DNA from: Adiantum capillus-veneris
Lineage: Eukaryota; Streptophyta; Polypodiopsida; Polypodiales; Pteridaceae
Assembly: GCA_014529385.2 (NCBI GenBank)
Contig: CM043959.1
Location: 54,128,253 to 54,192,252 of the forward strand
Direction of reading: 5' to 3'
DNA: 64,000 nt
The position numbers and the translations under genes were made by a program. Position 1 is the first letter of the stretch. Each line of letters opens with the position of its first letter. Under the pieces are notes generated by a model that was given only the letters and a program-made list of their open reading frames with translations, made no database searches and was not told where the DNA came from. Of this stretch, positions 1 through 12,953 are shown one piece after another.

Positions 1-50
1 ATGAGATATAAATAGCAAGTCTAGCAGGGAACACACACACACACACACAC

Positions 51-2622
51 TATGGTTGAACACTATGGAGTCATATATATCGTCCCCTCATAGGGTTCCT
101 CTTTTTTATAAAACAAACAACAAACCCCCCCCCGCCCCCTCTTCCCTATTGACAAAGTAGGGCCTACATTACTAACATTGTGCCACCGACTTGGGTATTG
201 GGCAAGGGGCTCGTAAAAAAAATCTTCAAAACTATCAATACAGAAGGAAGGCGGCTCCTTCCATCCTCGGACCGTGTAAACGCGCGCTCTCTCTCCCCAT
301 AGCTTCTGACGCATGAGGGGCTCTCACAACATGGGGCGGCTCTGCTCTCTTCACTTCAGACACTCAGGAAGTGTGCATACCAAACCTATAAATTCTAAAG
401 GTGAGGGCACTCTTTAGCCCTCACTTAGCTTGAGATTCAGTGTGTGTGTGTTGGGTAGACCCGTTCTGTGTTATTTCTACTTGAAATACCGAAAACAATG
501 GAGCTTGCTGCTCAGTCGCCACCCACAGGTATTATAAGTTTACCTAAACTTTCCTTTTTTTCGCCAGAGACCGACTGCTGTTTTTTTTAAAAAAAAGATG
601 TTGTAGCATGAGGCTTGGTCAAGCCTAATGGTTGTTATCCCTTGACCGACTGTGGTTCTGGAGATGTTTAGCATGGCATATGGTTGCTAAATACTACATA
701 AGCTCTCAAAGGCTTTGGCAATCGTTTAAATGATTGCAGAATAGGCATTTTTTACTGGTTTTTTTTTGTTTTTTCTCTCTGCCTAAACGAATTTGTTTTC
801 CCTAAAGATAGATTGTAGTAGCATATGGGTGTTGCTACCTACTCTTTGCCCTCAAATAGGGTTGGAGATATTTAGATGGGCTGGCATCTCTTGGGTAGAT
901 CAAGGGAAGTGACTGGATGTAATAACTATGGCATATTTTGGTGGATAGTGGTTGTTTTGCTGCTTTATCTGAAAAGGAACCTTGGGTAGTTTTTAGCCGG
1001 TTACTGCATATAGCTTTATGAATGGGGTTTTTCATAACCAAGCTCCTATCTACTTGTTTTTGAAAACACTGTATATGGAAAAAATCTGCTAGGCCTAGGT
1101 ATTATTGATGGCCTTGGAATCACTTGTGCATAAGAAATGAAGGTAGGTGTTTTCTGTTTTTTGTTTTTTTTTTAATTGAAAGTAAAACTTTTTCATAGAA
1201 GTCGAGGCTTGCCACAGTGTGATGAAATGGCTCTTTAAAATAGCCGTTGAAAGACTTCACCTCTGCATAAAGTATTAGGTATGTATGGGGCAGTGTGTTT
1301 GCATGTACAGGTGTATATGGTTGGGAGTATGTTGGTTGGCTTGGCTTTATGGCCGTGCTTAAACATCTGTTTCACTGACGGAAAACTGGTTCTTTTTTCC
1401 CAAATATGTAAATAGAGGCAGCATTTTGGTGTGGACCTAATGGTCACTTGGCTCTGACTCTGGCCGCTGCATGTTGATTGGTTATGTCGCTGTTTTAAAC
1501 TGGTTTTTTTGGGGCCTTTCTCAAGCCGTTGCAAGTTATCTCAAGTTACTAGGCCTAACTGGTCTTTCGACGTTAAAACTGGTTTTTTTAAAAAAAAAAG
1601 CTAATCTTAGCTTTGTATCATTTAAAACATGGGGTACCTTGTACGGATTCACAATGTGAGGAAGGATGACCTCTTGCTTGGCATAACCCTCGGTTTTTTA
1701 GGGGAACTGCCAATCTTTGATTATTCTGCTCTTTCTAAAGGGAAGTATATGGTTTTTTGTAGCTTGGCATGTGGAAAGGAACTGAAAAATGACTCTACAC
1801 TTGAAAGTATCTTGGCTAAAATAGGGCTGAACACTGTCAAACTGAATGGAATACTAAGGGCTTAAAGAGAAACTTGAAGTTTTGAAGGTAAGTATGTGGG
1901 GATTACTCTCAGCATTGGCGTAAAAAATTGGCCTTTTTTTCATGACATAAAGCTCCACTTGAATAGGTTTTCTTTGATACTCTCTTTTGATTGGTAAGTG
2001 AATGGTTGCTACTGTTAATTTAAGCATAGCTACCGAGCTATGGAGAAATCTTGGGAAGTGGAAGGTAAGTATATGGTTGGTACTCTCAAACTTGGCATAA
2101 ATACCGAGATATGGCTCGAGAAATGAGGTCTCACTTGGTAAAAATGGAGTTTTACAATACTCTATTGACTAGTAAGTATATGGTTGCTACTATGGGCTCA
2201 AGCATAGCTACCAAGCTATGGCTTAACAAGTAAACCTCACTATTCTTTAGAAATCCAATAACCTAGAAGATGGACATGGATAACAACTGATATAGTCCAT
2301 TAATACCTGTAAAACACATCCAAGGCTAACTGAATTGTTGTCTTGTTTGGATGGATGCAGGTAAGGAATCTATCTTATCTTGGAGGGTTTCTTTTCTTTG
2401 GCAAGCAACATTTCTGTTATGAAATATCCATTGAAAAACGGGGAAGTTTTTTTACTACCAACCACATTGAAAGAGGATCTCTTTCTTACAATCATTGTAC
2501 TTAGATAATTCTGATACTGAGTTATTTTCGTACAAATCAGTTCATTGATCCTTGGACAGTTGTCTTTTGAATGTAAAAGTTCAATTATGTCTTAGTAAGT
2601 AAGATTTAATACAGCTACACAC
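51..2622 (+). repeat. Left 2.57-kb direct repeat of the Penelope-like element
   Basis: This block begins right after a short CA tract (31-50) with TATGGTTGAAC and ends at GCTACACACACA. It recurs almost unchanged at 6575-9180, with the same order of landmarks and only scattered substitutions and homopolymer length changes. Between the copies lie the RT-bearing ORFs. The pair therefore acts as long terminal (pseudo-LTR) repeats, or as the leader of tandemly arranged units. Inside are degenerate short repeats around GGTAAGTATATGG and ATGGTTGCTA and one conserved small ORF. The window may start inside or just before the element, so its true left end is not certain. Confidence 0.85.
1629..1865 (+). 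CDS. Conserved 78-codon ORF in the left repeat, unknown function
   Basis: A 78-residue ORF starting MGYLVRIHNVRKDD and ending GILRA. The right repeat carries the same ORF with two amino-acid changes (K/E and L/M). No family is recognised. A GGTAAGT splice-donor-like sequence lies about 20 bases after the stop, so it could be an exon rather than a free-standing peptide. Because the whole repeat is conserved, survival of the ORF in both copies is weak evidence for selection. It may be chance. Confidence 0.3.
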   Translation: MGYLVRIHNVRKDDLLLGITLGFLGELPIFDYSALSKGKYMVFCSLACGKELKNDSTLESILAKIGLNTVKLNGILRA

Positions 2623-2879
2623 ACATCCTATACATAGGGTCTCCCCTCCGCGGATACCAGGATGCTGGCCTAGGAAATTTTCGATAGAATAGAGTTCTAT
2701 ATTGGAACCCACAGTCGTTAAATCCTTCTTTGGTAGGCTGGTGTTAGGTGGCCCCTTTGTTAGACTCTCTTCTGGTCCCCTGCTCACGGCTACCATAGTC
2801 TCTGACTCAGCCGGTTTAAGGTTTGCAGGACTAAAAAAGACTTTACCTCGAAGACACTTTTCTAATCTTTATATCAACT

Positions 2880-3077
2880 GTGTTTCAGGACTGCTCACAG
2901 TATAGACTGACAGCTCGCATGAGTACAAATCACAACCCTAAAAATCACGCAAAGATCCTTGACCAGATCAAGCTCTTCATAAAAGACCATGCACTAAAAG
3001 ACTCCATAGCTGCTAGATCTAGACCTTTCCCTCCTAGGAAAGCCAAAACATGTATCACATACTATGGCAAGAAATGA
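2880..3077 (+). CDS. Small basic ORF, possible exon of the Penelope-like element
   Basis: Sixty-five codons, basic toward the C-terminus (RSRPFPPRKAKT), starting next to a TTTCAG acceptor-like sequence. No domain is recognised. Its place at the head of the body suggests an upstream exon of the element's first ORF. It is equally compatible with chance coding. Confidence 0.2.
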   Translation: MFQDCSQYRLTARMSTNHNPKNHAKILDQIKLFIKDHALKDSIAARSRPFPPRKAKTCITYYGKK

Positions 3078-3098
3078 TTTACCTGACCTCAACGTTTT

Positions 3099-3335
3099 TT
3101 GCAGACTCTTGCCCTTTCTCAAGGTTTGGAACTCACCTCGGAGCCCCTCTCCGTGGCCTCTTCTCTGGTCCTCAGATGTATTAGCAGTTTGGATGCGTCA
3201 CAACTTATTTATGATTCTGCCCTAATTTCGGACAAAAAGCTTTTAGTCTTACATATGTTATCTTTTAATGATTGGGTAAAAATTCTAGCATCTTTAGACA
3301 AAGACCCCCTAGAAGGTGTTAATCTACTATCCTAG
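3099..3335 (+). CDS. Small ORF or exon upstream of the ORF1-like gene
   Basis: Seventy-eight codons rich in Leu and Ser, entered just before a TTTTTTGCAG acceptor-like site and ending in TAG. The same frame stays readable for a further ~190 bases past the stop, so the stop may be a mutation. It then overlaps the start of the 334-codon ORF in another frame. No family is recognised. It is probably part of the same ORF1-like product, joined by splicing or broken by a frameshift. Confidence 0.25.
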   Translation: MQTLALSQGLELTSEPLSVASSLVLRCISSLDASQLIYDSALISDKKLLVLHMLSFNDWVKILASLDKDPLEGVNLLS

Positions 3336-3435
3336 TACATTGCCCAACCTCCTGTCCTTGCTTCACAATATCAGCAAGAGCTTGCCCTATTCTCCTCATC
3401 TGGTGCTGAGCTGACAAATTTCCTTAGAAAACTCC

Positions 3436-4440
3436 GTGGACTTAATCCATCATTTATTTGCATCCCTAATACCCCCGCCATCCCTTCAACAGGTGGCATC
3501 TTCTGTCGGGATAGAGGTAGTAAAAGAGTTTCAATCTAACCTCTGCTCTCTCAATGATGTCAATCTCCTTGAGTTGGTCCCTAAAATCTCAAAAGTCTTT
3601 CCTGTCTTACCATTAAGACAAATAGAAATTGAATCTCTCGGTGTAGACCATCAACTCTGGGTTCTACCAAACAAAGCTTTCTTGGCTCCAATTCTTAGTG
3701 AAACTTGGGTTTACCTGGCCAACCTCCCTGCATCAACGGTGGAGGACTGCAAACTTAAAATTCTAAAAGGAGGACTTTTCTTGGACAAAGGTGAACTAAT
3801 TAAAGCCCCTTTTAACCTACACCTGATCGATCACTCTAAATGCCCATCTAACACTGGATTGTACATACATACTAAGGGTAGCACGGAGTTTGCTAAAAGT
3901 AATCCGGACTTCTACACAGAGTCTATTTGGAACATCTTCCGTCCCTATGTAAAATGTGCTTGCAGATTTCTGGACCCCAAAGCCTCCTGCGAATCAAGCA
4001 TTATGTGGTTTAACCATGCTATATGGTTTATCCTCAACCATTTGGAACTCCTATTCCCAGAGAAACCTGTTGACTTTCATCTATCCCTCATCTGCTCTTG
4101 GCTAGGTGGGCAGGCCAAGCAGATTGTGATTGCTCAAATTGCCTTTAACATCTTCCGAGGACCGATGCATGATATTCTGAAAGAACTAAAAGCTGAGGAA
4201 CCCGGTCTTTACCTCACCACATATGCAAATTACAAAGGAGTCAAATTCATCACTAATCTGCTAAAACCTTGTATTGAAGAAGATGAATCCCCTGCTTTTA
4301 AAAGAGCTAACTCTTTAGCTACTCCCAACTCTTTTACCTCCTTTTTTACACCTAGCTCCTCATCTAATCGAGGAAAATCTCGTAGCATTACTGGAGGGAG
4401 AGGCAGATTCCCGGCTATCAGAAACTTCCCTGAAATCTAA
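3436..4440 (+). CDS. ORF1-like protein of the Penelope-like element, unknown fold
   Basis: A 334-codon open frame with GTG as its first listed codon. It is open upstream only to about 3415 and has no early ATG, so it was probably entered by splicing; AACAG at 3487-3491 is one possible acceptor. The C-terminus is Ser-rich then basic and glycine-containing (NRGKSRSITGGRGRF), which resembles a nucleic-acid-binding tail. The central part is mixed alpha-like with Trp and Cys residues and matches no family known to me. Position ahead of the RT suggests a nucleocapsid or ORF1 role. Function is not established. Confidence 0.45.
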   Translation: MDLIHHLFASLIPPPSLQQVASSVGIEVVKEFQSNLCSLNDVNLLELVPKISKVFPVLPLRQIEIESLGVDHQLWVLPNKAFLAPILSETWVYLANLPASTVEDCKLKILKGGLFLDKGELIKAPFNLHLIDHSKCPSNTGLYIHTKGSTEFAKSNPDFYTESIWNIFRPYVKCACRFLDPKASCESSIMWFNHAIWFILNHLELLFPEKPVDFHLSLICSWLGGQAKQIVIAQIAFNIFRGPMHDILKELKAEEPGLYLTTYANYKGVKFITNLLKPCIEEDESPAFKRANSLATPNSFTSFFTPSSSSNRGKSRSITGGRGRFPAIRNFPEI

Positions 4441-4453
4441 CCCTTAAAATATA

Positions 4454-4981
4454 TTGCAGGTATCTACAAATTCATGTGGAAGAAGAGTTCTCAGCAAAGT
4501 GGATTCGAATTTTGGTGCTACCTATGTACATTGTCTCTATCACAACATTCTCCTTGATTGGATCCCACCTGAAAGTCTCTTTTGTGAGTGTTTTGACATA
4601 TTTTTTGGTAACCATAAACTACTTGACAACATTCTCATTGGATGGAGATATCACCGTCCTTTAAAAGGATTAGTTCTTAACAATGACTTTCTTAGACAAA
4701 AAACGATCCCTCACTGTACTTGCAATCATTTTTTTGCATTCTGTAGGAATTTTAAAGAATGTGGCAACCATGTCTGTACTCAAGACCTCAACATTATCAA
4801 CAATACTACAGTTCGAAAGCTCCTCGCCAAAGGACTCAATCACATTCCAAACTATCCAAAAAACCCCTACCTTGCCTTAGCAGCTTTACTTAGCTGCCTC
4901 ACTGACCTTGTCAGTACTCTCCGACTGGAGATGACAGTCCTACCGGAGCTAAAAGAGTTAGTTAAAGGAATGCTTCCTTAA
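4454..4981 (+). CDS. N-terminal RT-associated ORF with Cys/His motif
   Basis: A 175-codon ORF containing PHCTCNHFFAF, a Cys/His cluster, followed by GNHVCTQDLNIINNTTVRKL and LAKGLNHIP. This pattern (CxC, then H-V-x-T-x-DL-x-I-I, then LR-x-L-x-x-G) is familiar from the region ahead of the RT in a widespread class of Penelope-like RT proteins. It ends in TAA inside an A-rich run (4979-4987). The RT frame is open from 4962, so the two reading frames overlap by about 20 bases. One missing or extra base would fuse them, pointing to a frameshift mutation or, less likely, programmed slippage. Confidence 0.5.
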   Translation: MQVSTNSCGRRVLSKVDSNFGATYVHCLYHNILLDWIPPESLFCECFDIFFGNHKLLDNILIGWRYHRPLKGLVLNNDFLRQKTIPHCTCNHFFAFCRNFKECGNHVCTQDLNIINNTTVRKLLAKGLNHIPNYPKNPYLALAALLSCLTDLVSTLRLEMTVLPELKELVKGMLP

Positions 4982-6302
4982 AAAAAACTCTCTACTTCCT
5001 AGAAAATGGCTTTCTTCTGATAATTCTTGGCTTACACCTCAGTTAGCCATCGACTTTCAACTTATCTCAGAGAATTGGTTAGTAGTAGGGCTTGACAAAA
5101 GCTCCAACTACCCTACTACTATGTGTAAACAACTTGCTTGGAAAGCTGCACGGGAACGAGTTGCAGGAAAAGAATTCTATCTTACCAATAAAACACCACA
5201 AGATATCTCCAACAAAATCTCTAAACATCTAGAACAGCTAGGCTACACTATCAGTAACACCAAGTTACCAATACTATTTCCGGCTTCTAAAATCCACAAA
5301 CATAAATTCAGGTGGATATCTGATGCCTCCAATTGTATCTTCACAGATATCACCAAAGATATTACTCTTTGCCTTGATCTTATTCTCACAGAATTTGAAA
5401 TCATCTGTGCAGAAAAACAAAAAATTTGTAAGGATTTTCTTAATATCCAATGTAATCTCTTCTGGCTTACAAAAAATGCCACAGAGGTTACACTTAACCT
5501 TCCTCAGCATATTTTTTACATCTTTACAGCTGATATCACACAGTGCTACGAAAACATCCCACTGAACGGAGATCTTGGCCTTAAAACTGTACTGGCCAAG
5601 GTCATTAACTTAGCATTTACCAATGCCAAAAAAAGAAAACATCTCTTTATCTCTCTTGCCAAAAAACCAAGATGGATTCTAGCATCTCAATCCATTAACC
5701 CTTTACACTTTGATGAAACAAAACTATGCTCCTACATTTTCTGGTTGTTAAACAACTGTATTATTGTAGCAAGAGGCGAATGCTATAATCAATGCCTTGG
5801 AATCCCGATGGGTTTCTCTTGCTCACCACTTATGTGTAACATCTACTTAGCTTTCTTTGAGTACAAATGGTGCCTGAAAAACATGGAAACCAACCATAAA
5901 ATTCTCCCACTATTCAAAAACACCTTCAGATATATGGATGACATACTTAGTGTCAACAACAGATTTTTCTCATCTGAGATTGATCAAATATACCCCCATT
6001 GCCTAAAAATTGAGCCAACTTCTATCCCAGAGGATTCAACTCTTGGGAACTTCTGCAAAACAGCCCACTTTCTTAACCTATCGATATCCCTTCACTCCCC
6101 ATCTACAGGTAGATACGACTTGAGATTCATTTGGAAAAAGGATCTTCTCAAACTACCACACATAGAATTCATCAAAAGAAACAGCAATAGGCCCTACAAA
6201 TCCTCTATCAGCTCCTGTATTGGTCTTCTATACTTAATCTGCTACTCTTCTTCATCACCTTCCATAGCTTGGGAGGAAATTTCAGTACTTATTAAAAAAT
6301 AA
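4962..6302 (+). CDS. Penelope-like reverse transcriptase
   Basis: The open frame runs from 4962; its first ATG gives 393 codons from 5121. Upstream of that ATG the frame encodes GLDKSSNYPTTMC, like the DK motif before Penelope RT cores. Motifs in order: SKIHKHKFRWIS (the K-x-HK template region), ADITQCYENIPL (motif A with catalytic Asp), QCLGIPMGFSCSPL (motif B), FRYMDDILSV (motif C, catalytic Asp pair), then IYPHCLKIEP and AHFLNLSI. The D-x-x-x-x-Y-x-NIP form of motif A is typical of Penelope and telomerase-type RTs. No endonuclease domain is visible downstream. The core looks intact, but the frame break at 4979 would disconnect it from its N-terminal ORF. Confidence 0.75.
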   Translation, partial: LKECFLKKNSLLPRKWLSSDNSWLTPQLAIDFQLISENWLVVGLDKSSNYPTTMCKQLAWKAARERVAGKEFYLTNKTPQDISNKISKHLEQLGYTISNTKLPILFPASKIHKHKFRWISDASNCIFTDITKDITLCLDLILTEFEIICAEKQKICKDFLNIQCNLFWLTKNATEVTLNLPQHIFYIFTADITQCYENIPLNGDLGLKTVLAKVINLAFTNAKKRKHLFISLAKKPRWILASQSINPLHFDETKLCSYIFWLLNNCIIVARGECYNQCLGIPMGFSCSPLMCNIYLAFFEYKWCLKNMETNHKILPLFKNTFRYMDDILSVNNRFFSSEIDQIYPHCLKIEPTSIPEDSTLGNFCKTAHFLNLSISLHSPSTGRYDLRFIWKKDLLKLPHIEFIKRNSNRPYKSSISSCIGLLYLICYSSSSPSIAWEEISVLIKK

Positions 6303-6415
6303 TGCCTGAATGGATTTAATTACAATCAGATCCGTAATACCATCACTCAAGCTCTCATTAGGCACAACTGGCCTGGATTGTTATTCCAAAAAGAGAGTCT
6401 TATCACTCTCATAAG

Positions 6416-6463
6416 GTAGTAGGCCCATACACAATGGGCCTACTACTGACCCATTGTGTATGG
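6416..6463 (+). other. Two mutually exclusive hairpins at the 3' end of the element
   Basis: GTAGTAGGCCCA (6416-6427) pairs perfectly with TGGGCCTACTAC (6435-6446). The overlapping CCATACACAATGGG (6425-6438) pairs perfectly with CCCATTGTGTATGG (6450-6463). Both stems cannot form at once because they share bases 6425-6438. They lie about 20 bases before the CA tract that ends the body, where RT templates often carry recognition structures. Confidence 0.6.
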
Positions 6464-6480
6464 TGCCTGGGTTAGGGCGG

Positions 6481-6482
<2 letters not shown>

Positions 6483-6574
<92 letters not shown>
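6483..6574 (+). repeat. CA microsatellite at the body/right-repeat junction
   Basis: About 46 uninterrupted CA units separate the body of the Penelope-like element from the second direct repeat. Confidence 0.97.
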
Positions 6575-9287
<2,713 letters not shown>

Positions 9288-9339
9288 AGTGTCCTCCTCG
9301 CTCCCCTTTTATGGCTTATGGTGCTGACCCTCCGTGCAT

Positions 9340-10112
9340 GGAAAAATTCCCTCTGTCATTGAAACTTGGCTCTTATCCTTGCTTAGAGGTTTCTCCCACA
9401 ACCATGACCCCTTACCTCGGTATTGCGTGTGGTCGTGCATGTCCGCCTAGCTATAGGGTACATCACAATCAGTACTACCACTCATCCACAGATGGATGGG
9501 TAGCTTGTAAGTTTTAATCTAGTGCTACAAAATATGCTAAGAGTATACGTTAGCGAGAAGCAATCCAAGTGAAGAGATGACCTCTCTAGTTTGGAGTTTC
9601 TTATCATGATGTAAAGCATGTTGTGACTAGGTTTAGTTCCTTCATGTTTATGTAAGGTTTCAACCTTGATCACCGGTTATGTTGGGGTTGCCTGTGGATG
9701 AGAAATGACAACAAGTCAAGGAATTAATCTGTGCTGATGAGTTATGTCAGCATGTGACTTTCATGGAAAGTTGACAAGAGGTATTCTTAAGTGTTCTAGC
9801 ACCTTGAAAAAGCTTAAAACCTAGTTATTCATTTAGACACATCTTAAATTATGGTGACTCATTTAAAATACTTAAGTTATAAATAAATTCTACACACTAT
9901 GTTAGATATAAGCTGGTTACACAAAAAAATGAACATGGACAACAATGTGGAAAATCAAGATGTTCTCTTGATTTAATTGAACCTTCTACTGAACCATGTC
10001 TCGGTCAAATGGACAGTTGGACCCGTGAGGGTTGCCACTATAAAAAATAGTAGTGTTCTTATGAAGATATCACCACTTTTGTTTTTGAGGATGAAACTCT
10101 TCAAGGGGGGAG
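9340..10112 (+). pseudogene. Gypsy integrase 3' end relic with polypurine tract
   Basis: Near 9470-9510 the frame reads ISTTTHPQMDG, a version of the Gypsy integrase motif STAYHPQTDG. It is followed by sequence readable as LQNMLRVYVSEKQSK, normally downstream of it. The end reads FEDETLQGG over a polypurine tract AAGGGGGGA (10103-10111), typical of the 3' end of plant Gypsy elements. Frames are broken by several indels. The rest of this element is not in the window, unless it joins the Gypsy LTR that follows as a tandem recombinant. Confidence 0.6.
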
Positions 10113-10869
10113 TAATTTCAGGCCAAGGGCCAAGACTCACATGAGGTACAAGGGGTCTATATATACCATGGATCAAGGGCCTATAAATAGCATGTTTATG
10201 TGGTGACAAGCATGTGCGAGTCCTGAGTCTCTTACAAAGCAGAGTGAAGTTCGGAGATCAACGTCGATTGGTGATGCCGATTCACTTGTTTGGCTAAGTG
10301 AGAAGTTAAAAAAGAGAAGCAAAAAAGAGGAAGGTAGTTGTGGAGCCTTTCCTTGAGCCTTTTTGTGGCTATGGCCTCTAAAGTCTTCTATTGTCTACTT
10401 ATGTTGGTTGCATGAAGGGCGGAGAAAGGAATACGCCTTTTCTTATTCCACTACAAATACTATTTACTCTCCCTAAATATAAATCAAAATGTTTCTTGCT
10501 CACTTGGTTAGAATTCAATTCCAAACTTTACAGTAGGTGTGACTCCACATGGAGGAATTGGTTGTTATACATCCATTATTTGTTTAGTGTATGTAAGAAG
10601 AGAAGGGGAGATGTACTTGTGCTTGCAATTTGGACTAATTATCTATGTGGCAAAGATTCAATTGTTGCATCAAACAGTGCATGAATTGTGCTCTTGAATT
10701 GACCATGGAACTATGGCCTTATGCAAGCCAATTATACAAAGAGAACAAGGTGAGTGCTCATGGTGGCATACTAAATCCATAAAATAGAACGTGATGATGT
10801 AAGGCTCTTTTATAGGTTTTTTTAAATGGAAATGCATATTGGAATAATCATTGATCATTTATTTGGAAT
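10113..10869. other. Unassigned, LTR-like stretch after the polypurine tract
   Basis: Sequence directly after a polypurine tract is expected to be LTR. It contains two TATA-like motifs (CTATATATACC near 10160, CCTATAAATAG near 10182) and no credible ORF. No second copy was found in the window to define it. Confidence 0.3.
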
Positions 10870-11527
10870 TGATTTTACTAAAGATACAATGGGGATTCAT
10901 ATGTATTACAAGATTGGGCACCCTCTTGTTGTATGTGGTTAGCATTACAATTGGGATAGCTGGCATGTAATGGTTGATTATGATGTTGTCTTTTATTTTT
11001 ACTAATATGTTGTGTTAGAACTATGGAAACTGAGGAGAAGGCACCAAATAATATCTCTTTGCCATTTATATTTGCATAGTGCTATAGTTATTTTTGCCAT
11101 TAAGCCAATATGGTTCCATTGTACATATTTAATGAGAATCCACCCTATAAGAGGTCAGGCAATAAGTAATAGCCACCACTCATGGAATAAAGTGTAAAGA
11201 GGGTCCTCAAATATTTGGCAATTAAAATAGGTCATAATAAAATTGAATACTTAACTCCACAAGAGGTGCCGTGGAGTTTGGGGGCTACAATTTTATGCCA
11301 TTCTCTTGCAAGATTCTCTTCTCTCAACACTTATGCTAAGTTGTGTGTGCAAAAATTGTGTCTACATCTCGGCTATTACTATCATGTCTATTCTATGTGT
11401 GTGTGTCTATGATGTGCTTGTCTATTTCTATGTACTTGGGTTTTGGGAGAGACGGTGAGAAGTTTGATGGGTGTGTGAGTGAGGAAAATTGAATAGAATA
11501 AGCATCCAATCTCCCAATTCCCCAATA
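10870..11527 (+). repeat. 5' LTR relic of the plus-strand Gypsy
   Basis: From about 10870 to the primer site this matches the reverse complement of 25210 to ~25930 along its length. Shared stretches include AATTGGGATAG, AAGAGGTGCC-TGGAGTTTGGGG and TTCTCTTGCAAGATTCTCTTC. The two blocks are LTRs of one family in opposite orientation. The exact 5' edge was not resolved by eye. Confidence 0.65.
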
Positions 11528-11528
11528 G

Positions 11529-11540
11529 TGGTATCAGAGC
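11529..11540 (+). promoter_or_regulatory. Primer binding site, initiator tRNA-Met type
   Basis: TGGTATCAGAGC is the standard complement of the 3' end of plant initiator tRNA-Met. It lies two bases after the LTR. Confidence 0.9.
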
Positions 11541-12032
11541 ATCTTTGGTCGCTCCCTAAATTTTGTCCATTGAAACAAAGAAAAGCTTACTCTCAGCCAC
11601 TTATTGAAATCCAAAGCTTTTCAAAATTCAAAGGGTGCCCACCGAATCCATGCATAAATATTGAACCCTCATTTTCCGGCTAAAAGAATACTTCTCGATG
11701 GTCTTTCCAAACCCCTAGAGGCTGTAAAGAACTGTGAAGCTTATGCTAGCGATTACGAGTTGCCTTGGCAATAGATAATCTTAGCTAATCATCTACTACT
11801 GGGACAAGGGAGTTTGAATGCCAGATAAAAGTTCAATTTTCTTGCATATTGACCCGCTCAACCGATCGCAGATTTCAACCTTAGCCTTGGTGTTGCACTT
11901 CTGGACTGGGCGTCATCACCCACTAAGTAAAAACTATTTTCTTTTTTCTTTTATTTTATTATTGCTTCCATACCAATCATATCCATATATATGTAGCCAT
12001 CCTTATATATGTATGTATATGTATAAAGAGAA

Positions 12033-12054
12033 ATATATATATATATATATATAT
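12033..12054 (+). repeat. AT microsatellite
   Basis: Eleven AT units in the Gypsy leader, upstream of the gag start. Confidence 0.9.
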
Positions 12055-12111
12055 ACGAAAAAATATAAAAAAAGAGATAGAAAAAGAAAGAAAAGAAAAA
12101 TAGAGGCCATC

Positions 12112-12712
12112 ATGGCTCATCTTCCATATCCACCCTCTATTGTTGAGCAACTCACAAATTTGTAACAATCACGTGCATATGAGCGTAGGCAACCACAAGA
12201 ATTAGAGGATAAGTTACTACATACTGCACGTGCCAAAACTATACCTAAACAAAATTAGTAGAAAGGCTTTCACTTTCAAGGATTTTGATGGCACTAAAGA
12301 TGCTAGCACTATTCTGGCATGGGTTAGTTAATTAGACGACTACTTTTGTAACAAAGACTTCCTTGAATGCGACAAGAAATGAAGAGGTGCAAGCTTATAC
12401 TAATGGTTTCTGGAATTGTCTCATTCAGTTGCGAGCCATTGAACATGTCAACCATAGGAAATTAAAGCGTAAGTACATATCTAGGTTAGTACTACAAATT
12501 GGTGCTGAAATATATATGTTTATACCAAGTTCACTATCAATAGCTATTAACTTGGCTCCCAATGCATAGAAGAAGAAAGGTGGACATCAACTCCGCAGTA
12601 ATCAACCTACTAACACTAACCGTAACAAGTGAGTTCCTTTCTCTCCTAGGTTTGATAGCAACATGAATTAAAGACATACCTTCTTCAAAAGATGCAGGTT
12701 TGGCAGCTTTGT
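12112..12712 (+). pseudogene. Gypsy gag relic, first part
   Basis: Begins MAHLPYPPSIVEQL, matching the start of the minus-strand gag at 23549 (MAHLPQAPTIAEQL). It continues with KAFTFKDFDGTKDAS-like sequence, IQLRAIEHVNHRKLKRKYIS and FFKRCRF, each with a counterpart in that gag. Several stops and indels are present. The frame is cut at 12712 by a Copia element and resumes at 17430. Normal role: capsid of the retrotransposon particle. Confidence 0.8.
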
Positions 12713-12939
12713 TGTTACCATATACATGTGGTAGTGATGTGTGGAACACACTTAGGACCACCGGGGCATTTTTTCCCTCACTAGGAGGTTTTTTCCCCCG
12801 TGCATTGTATGTACGCCCATAATTCTAGGGCTATCTATATTTGCATTGCACACTAAGTAATACACTCTCTGTTGCATGCCTCGAGCTTCCTTCGTCTTCT
12901 CCAAGCTGTGTGTGTTACCTTGCAACCCTAATTCCAACA
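12713..12939 (+). repeat. 5' LTR of plus-strand Copia
   Basis: Starts TGTTACCATATACATG, ends AATTCCAACA. It matches the 3' LTR at 17202-17429 with roughly one change per ten bases or fewer, indicating an old insertion. Confidence 0.93.
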
Positions 12940-12941
12940 AT

Positions 12942-12953
12942 TGGTATTAGAGC
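12942..12953 (+). promoter_or_regulatory. Copia primer binding site
   Basis: TGGTATTAGAGC, one base from the usual TGGTATCAGAGC, lies three bases after the LTR. Confidence 0.85.

Larger units (their letters stand above)
2626..6482 (+). mobile_element. Body of a Penelope-like retroelement
   Basis: The 3.9-kb stretch between the two direct repeats holds several ORFs on one strand, ending with a reverse transcriptase. Its 3' end carries two overlapping hairpins and then a 92-bp CA tract. No GIY-YIG endonuclease was recognised, so this copy or family may be endonuclease-less. Candidate 3' splice sites (TTTCAG at 2883-2888, TTTGCAG near 3104, TTGCAG at 4459) precede ORF-like stretches, suggesting a spliced transcript. 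Family placement rests on RT motifs. DIRS-type or another direct-repeat RT element is the alternative. Confidence 0.65.

Noticed and set aside
835..1041. Minus-strand 68-codon ORF present in both direct repeats (also 7380-7586), and the 99-codon ORF at 1235-1534 / 7771-8070
   Set aside because: Conserved only because the whole repeat is conserved. Opposite strand to the element's ORFs and no domain.
3860..3900. TGLYIHTKGS as a GIY-YIG endonuclease start
   Set aside because: Only superficially similar. The downstream Arg/Glu pattern of GIY-YIG is missing.
9731..9775. CTGATGAG...GGAAAG as a hammerhead ribozyme core
   Set aside because: The segment between the two boxes does not form stem II, and no stem I/III pairing was found.
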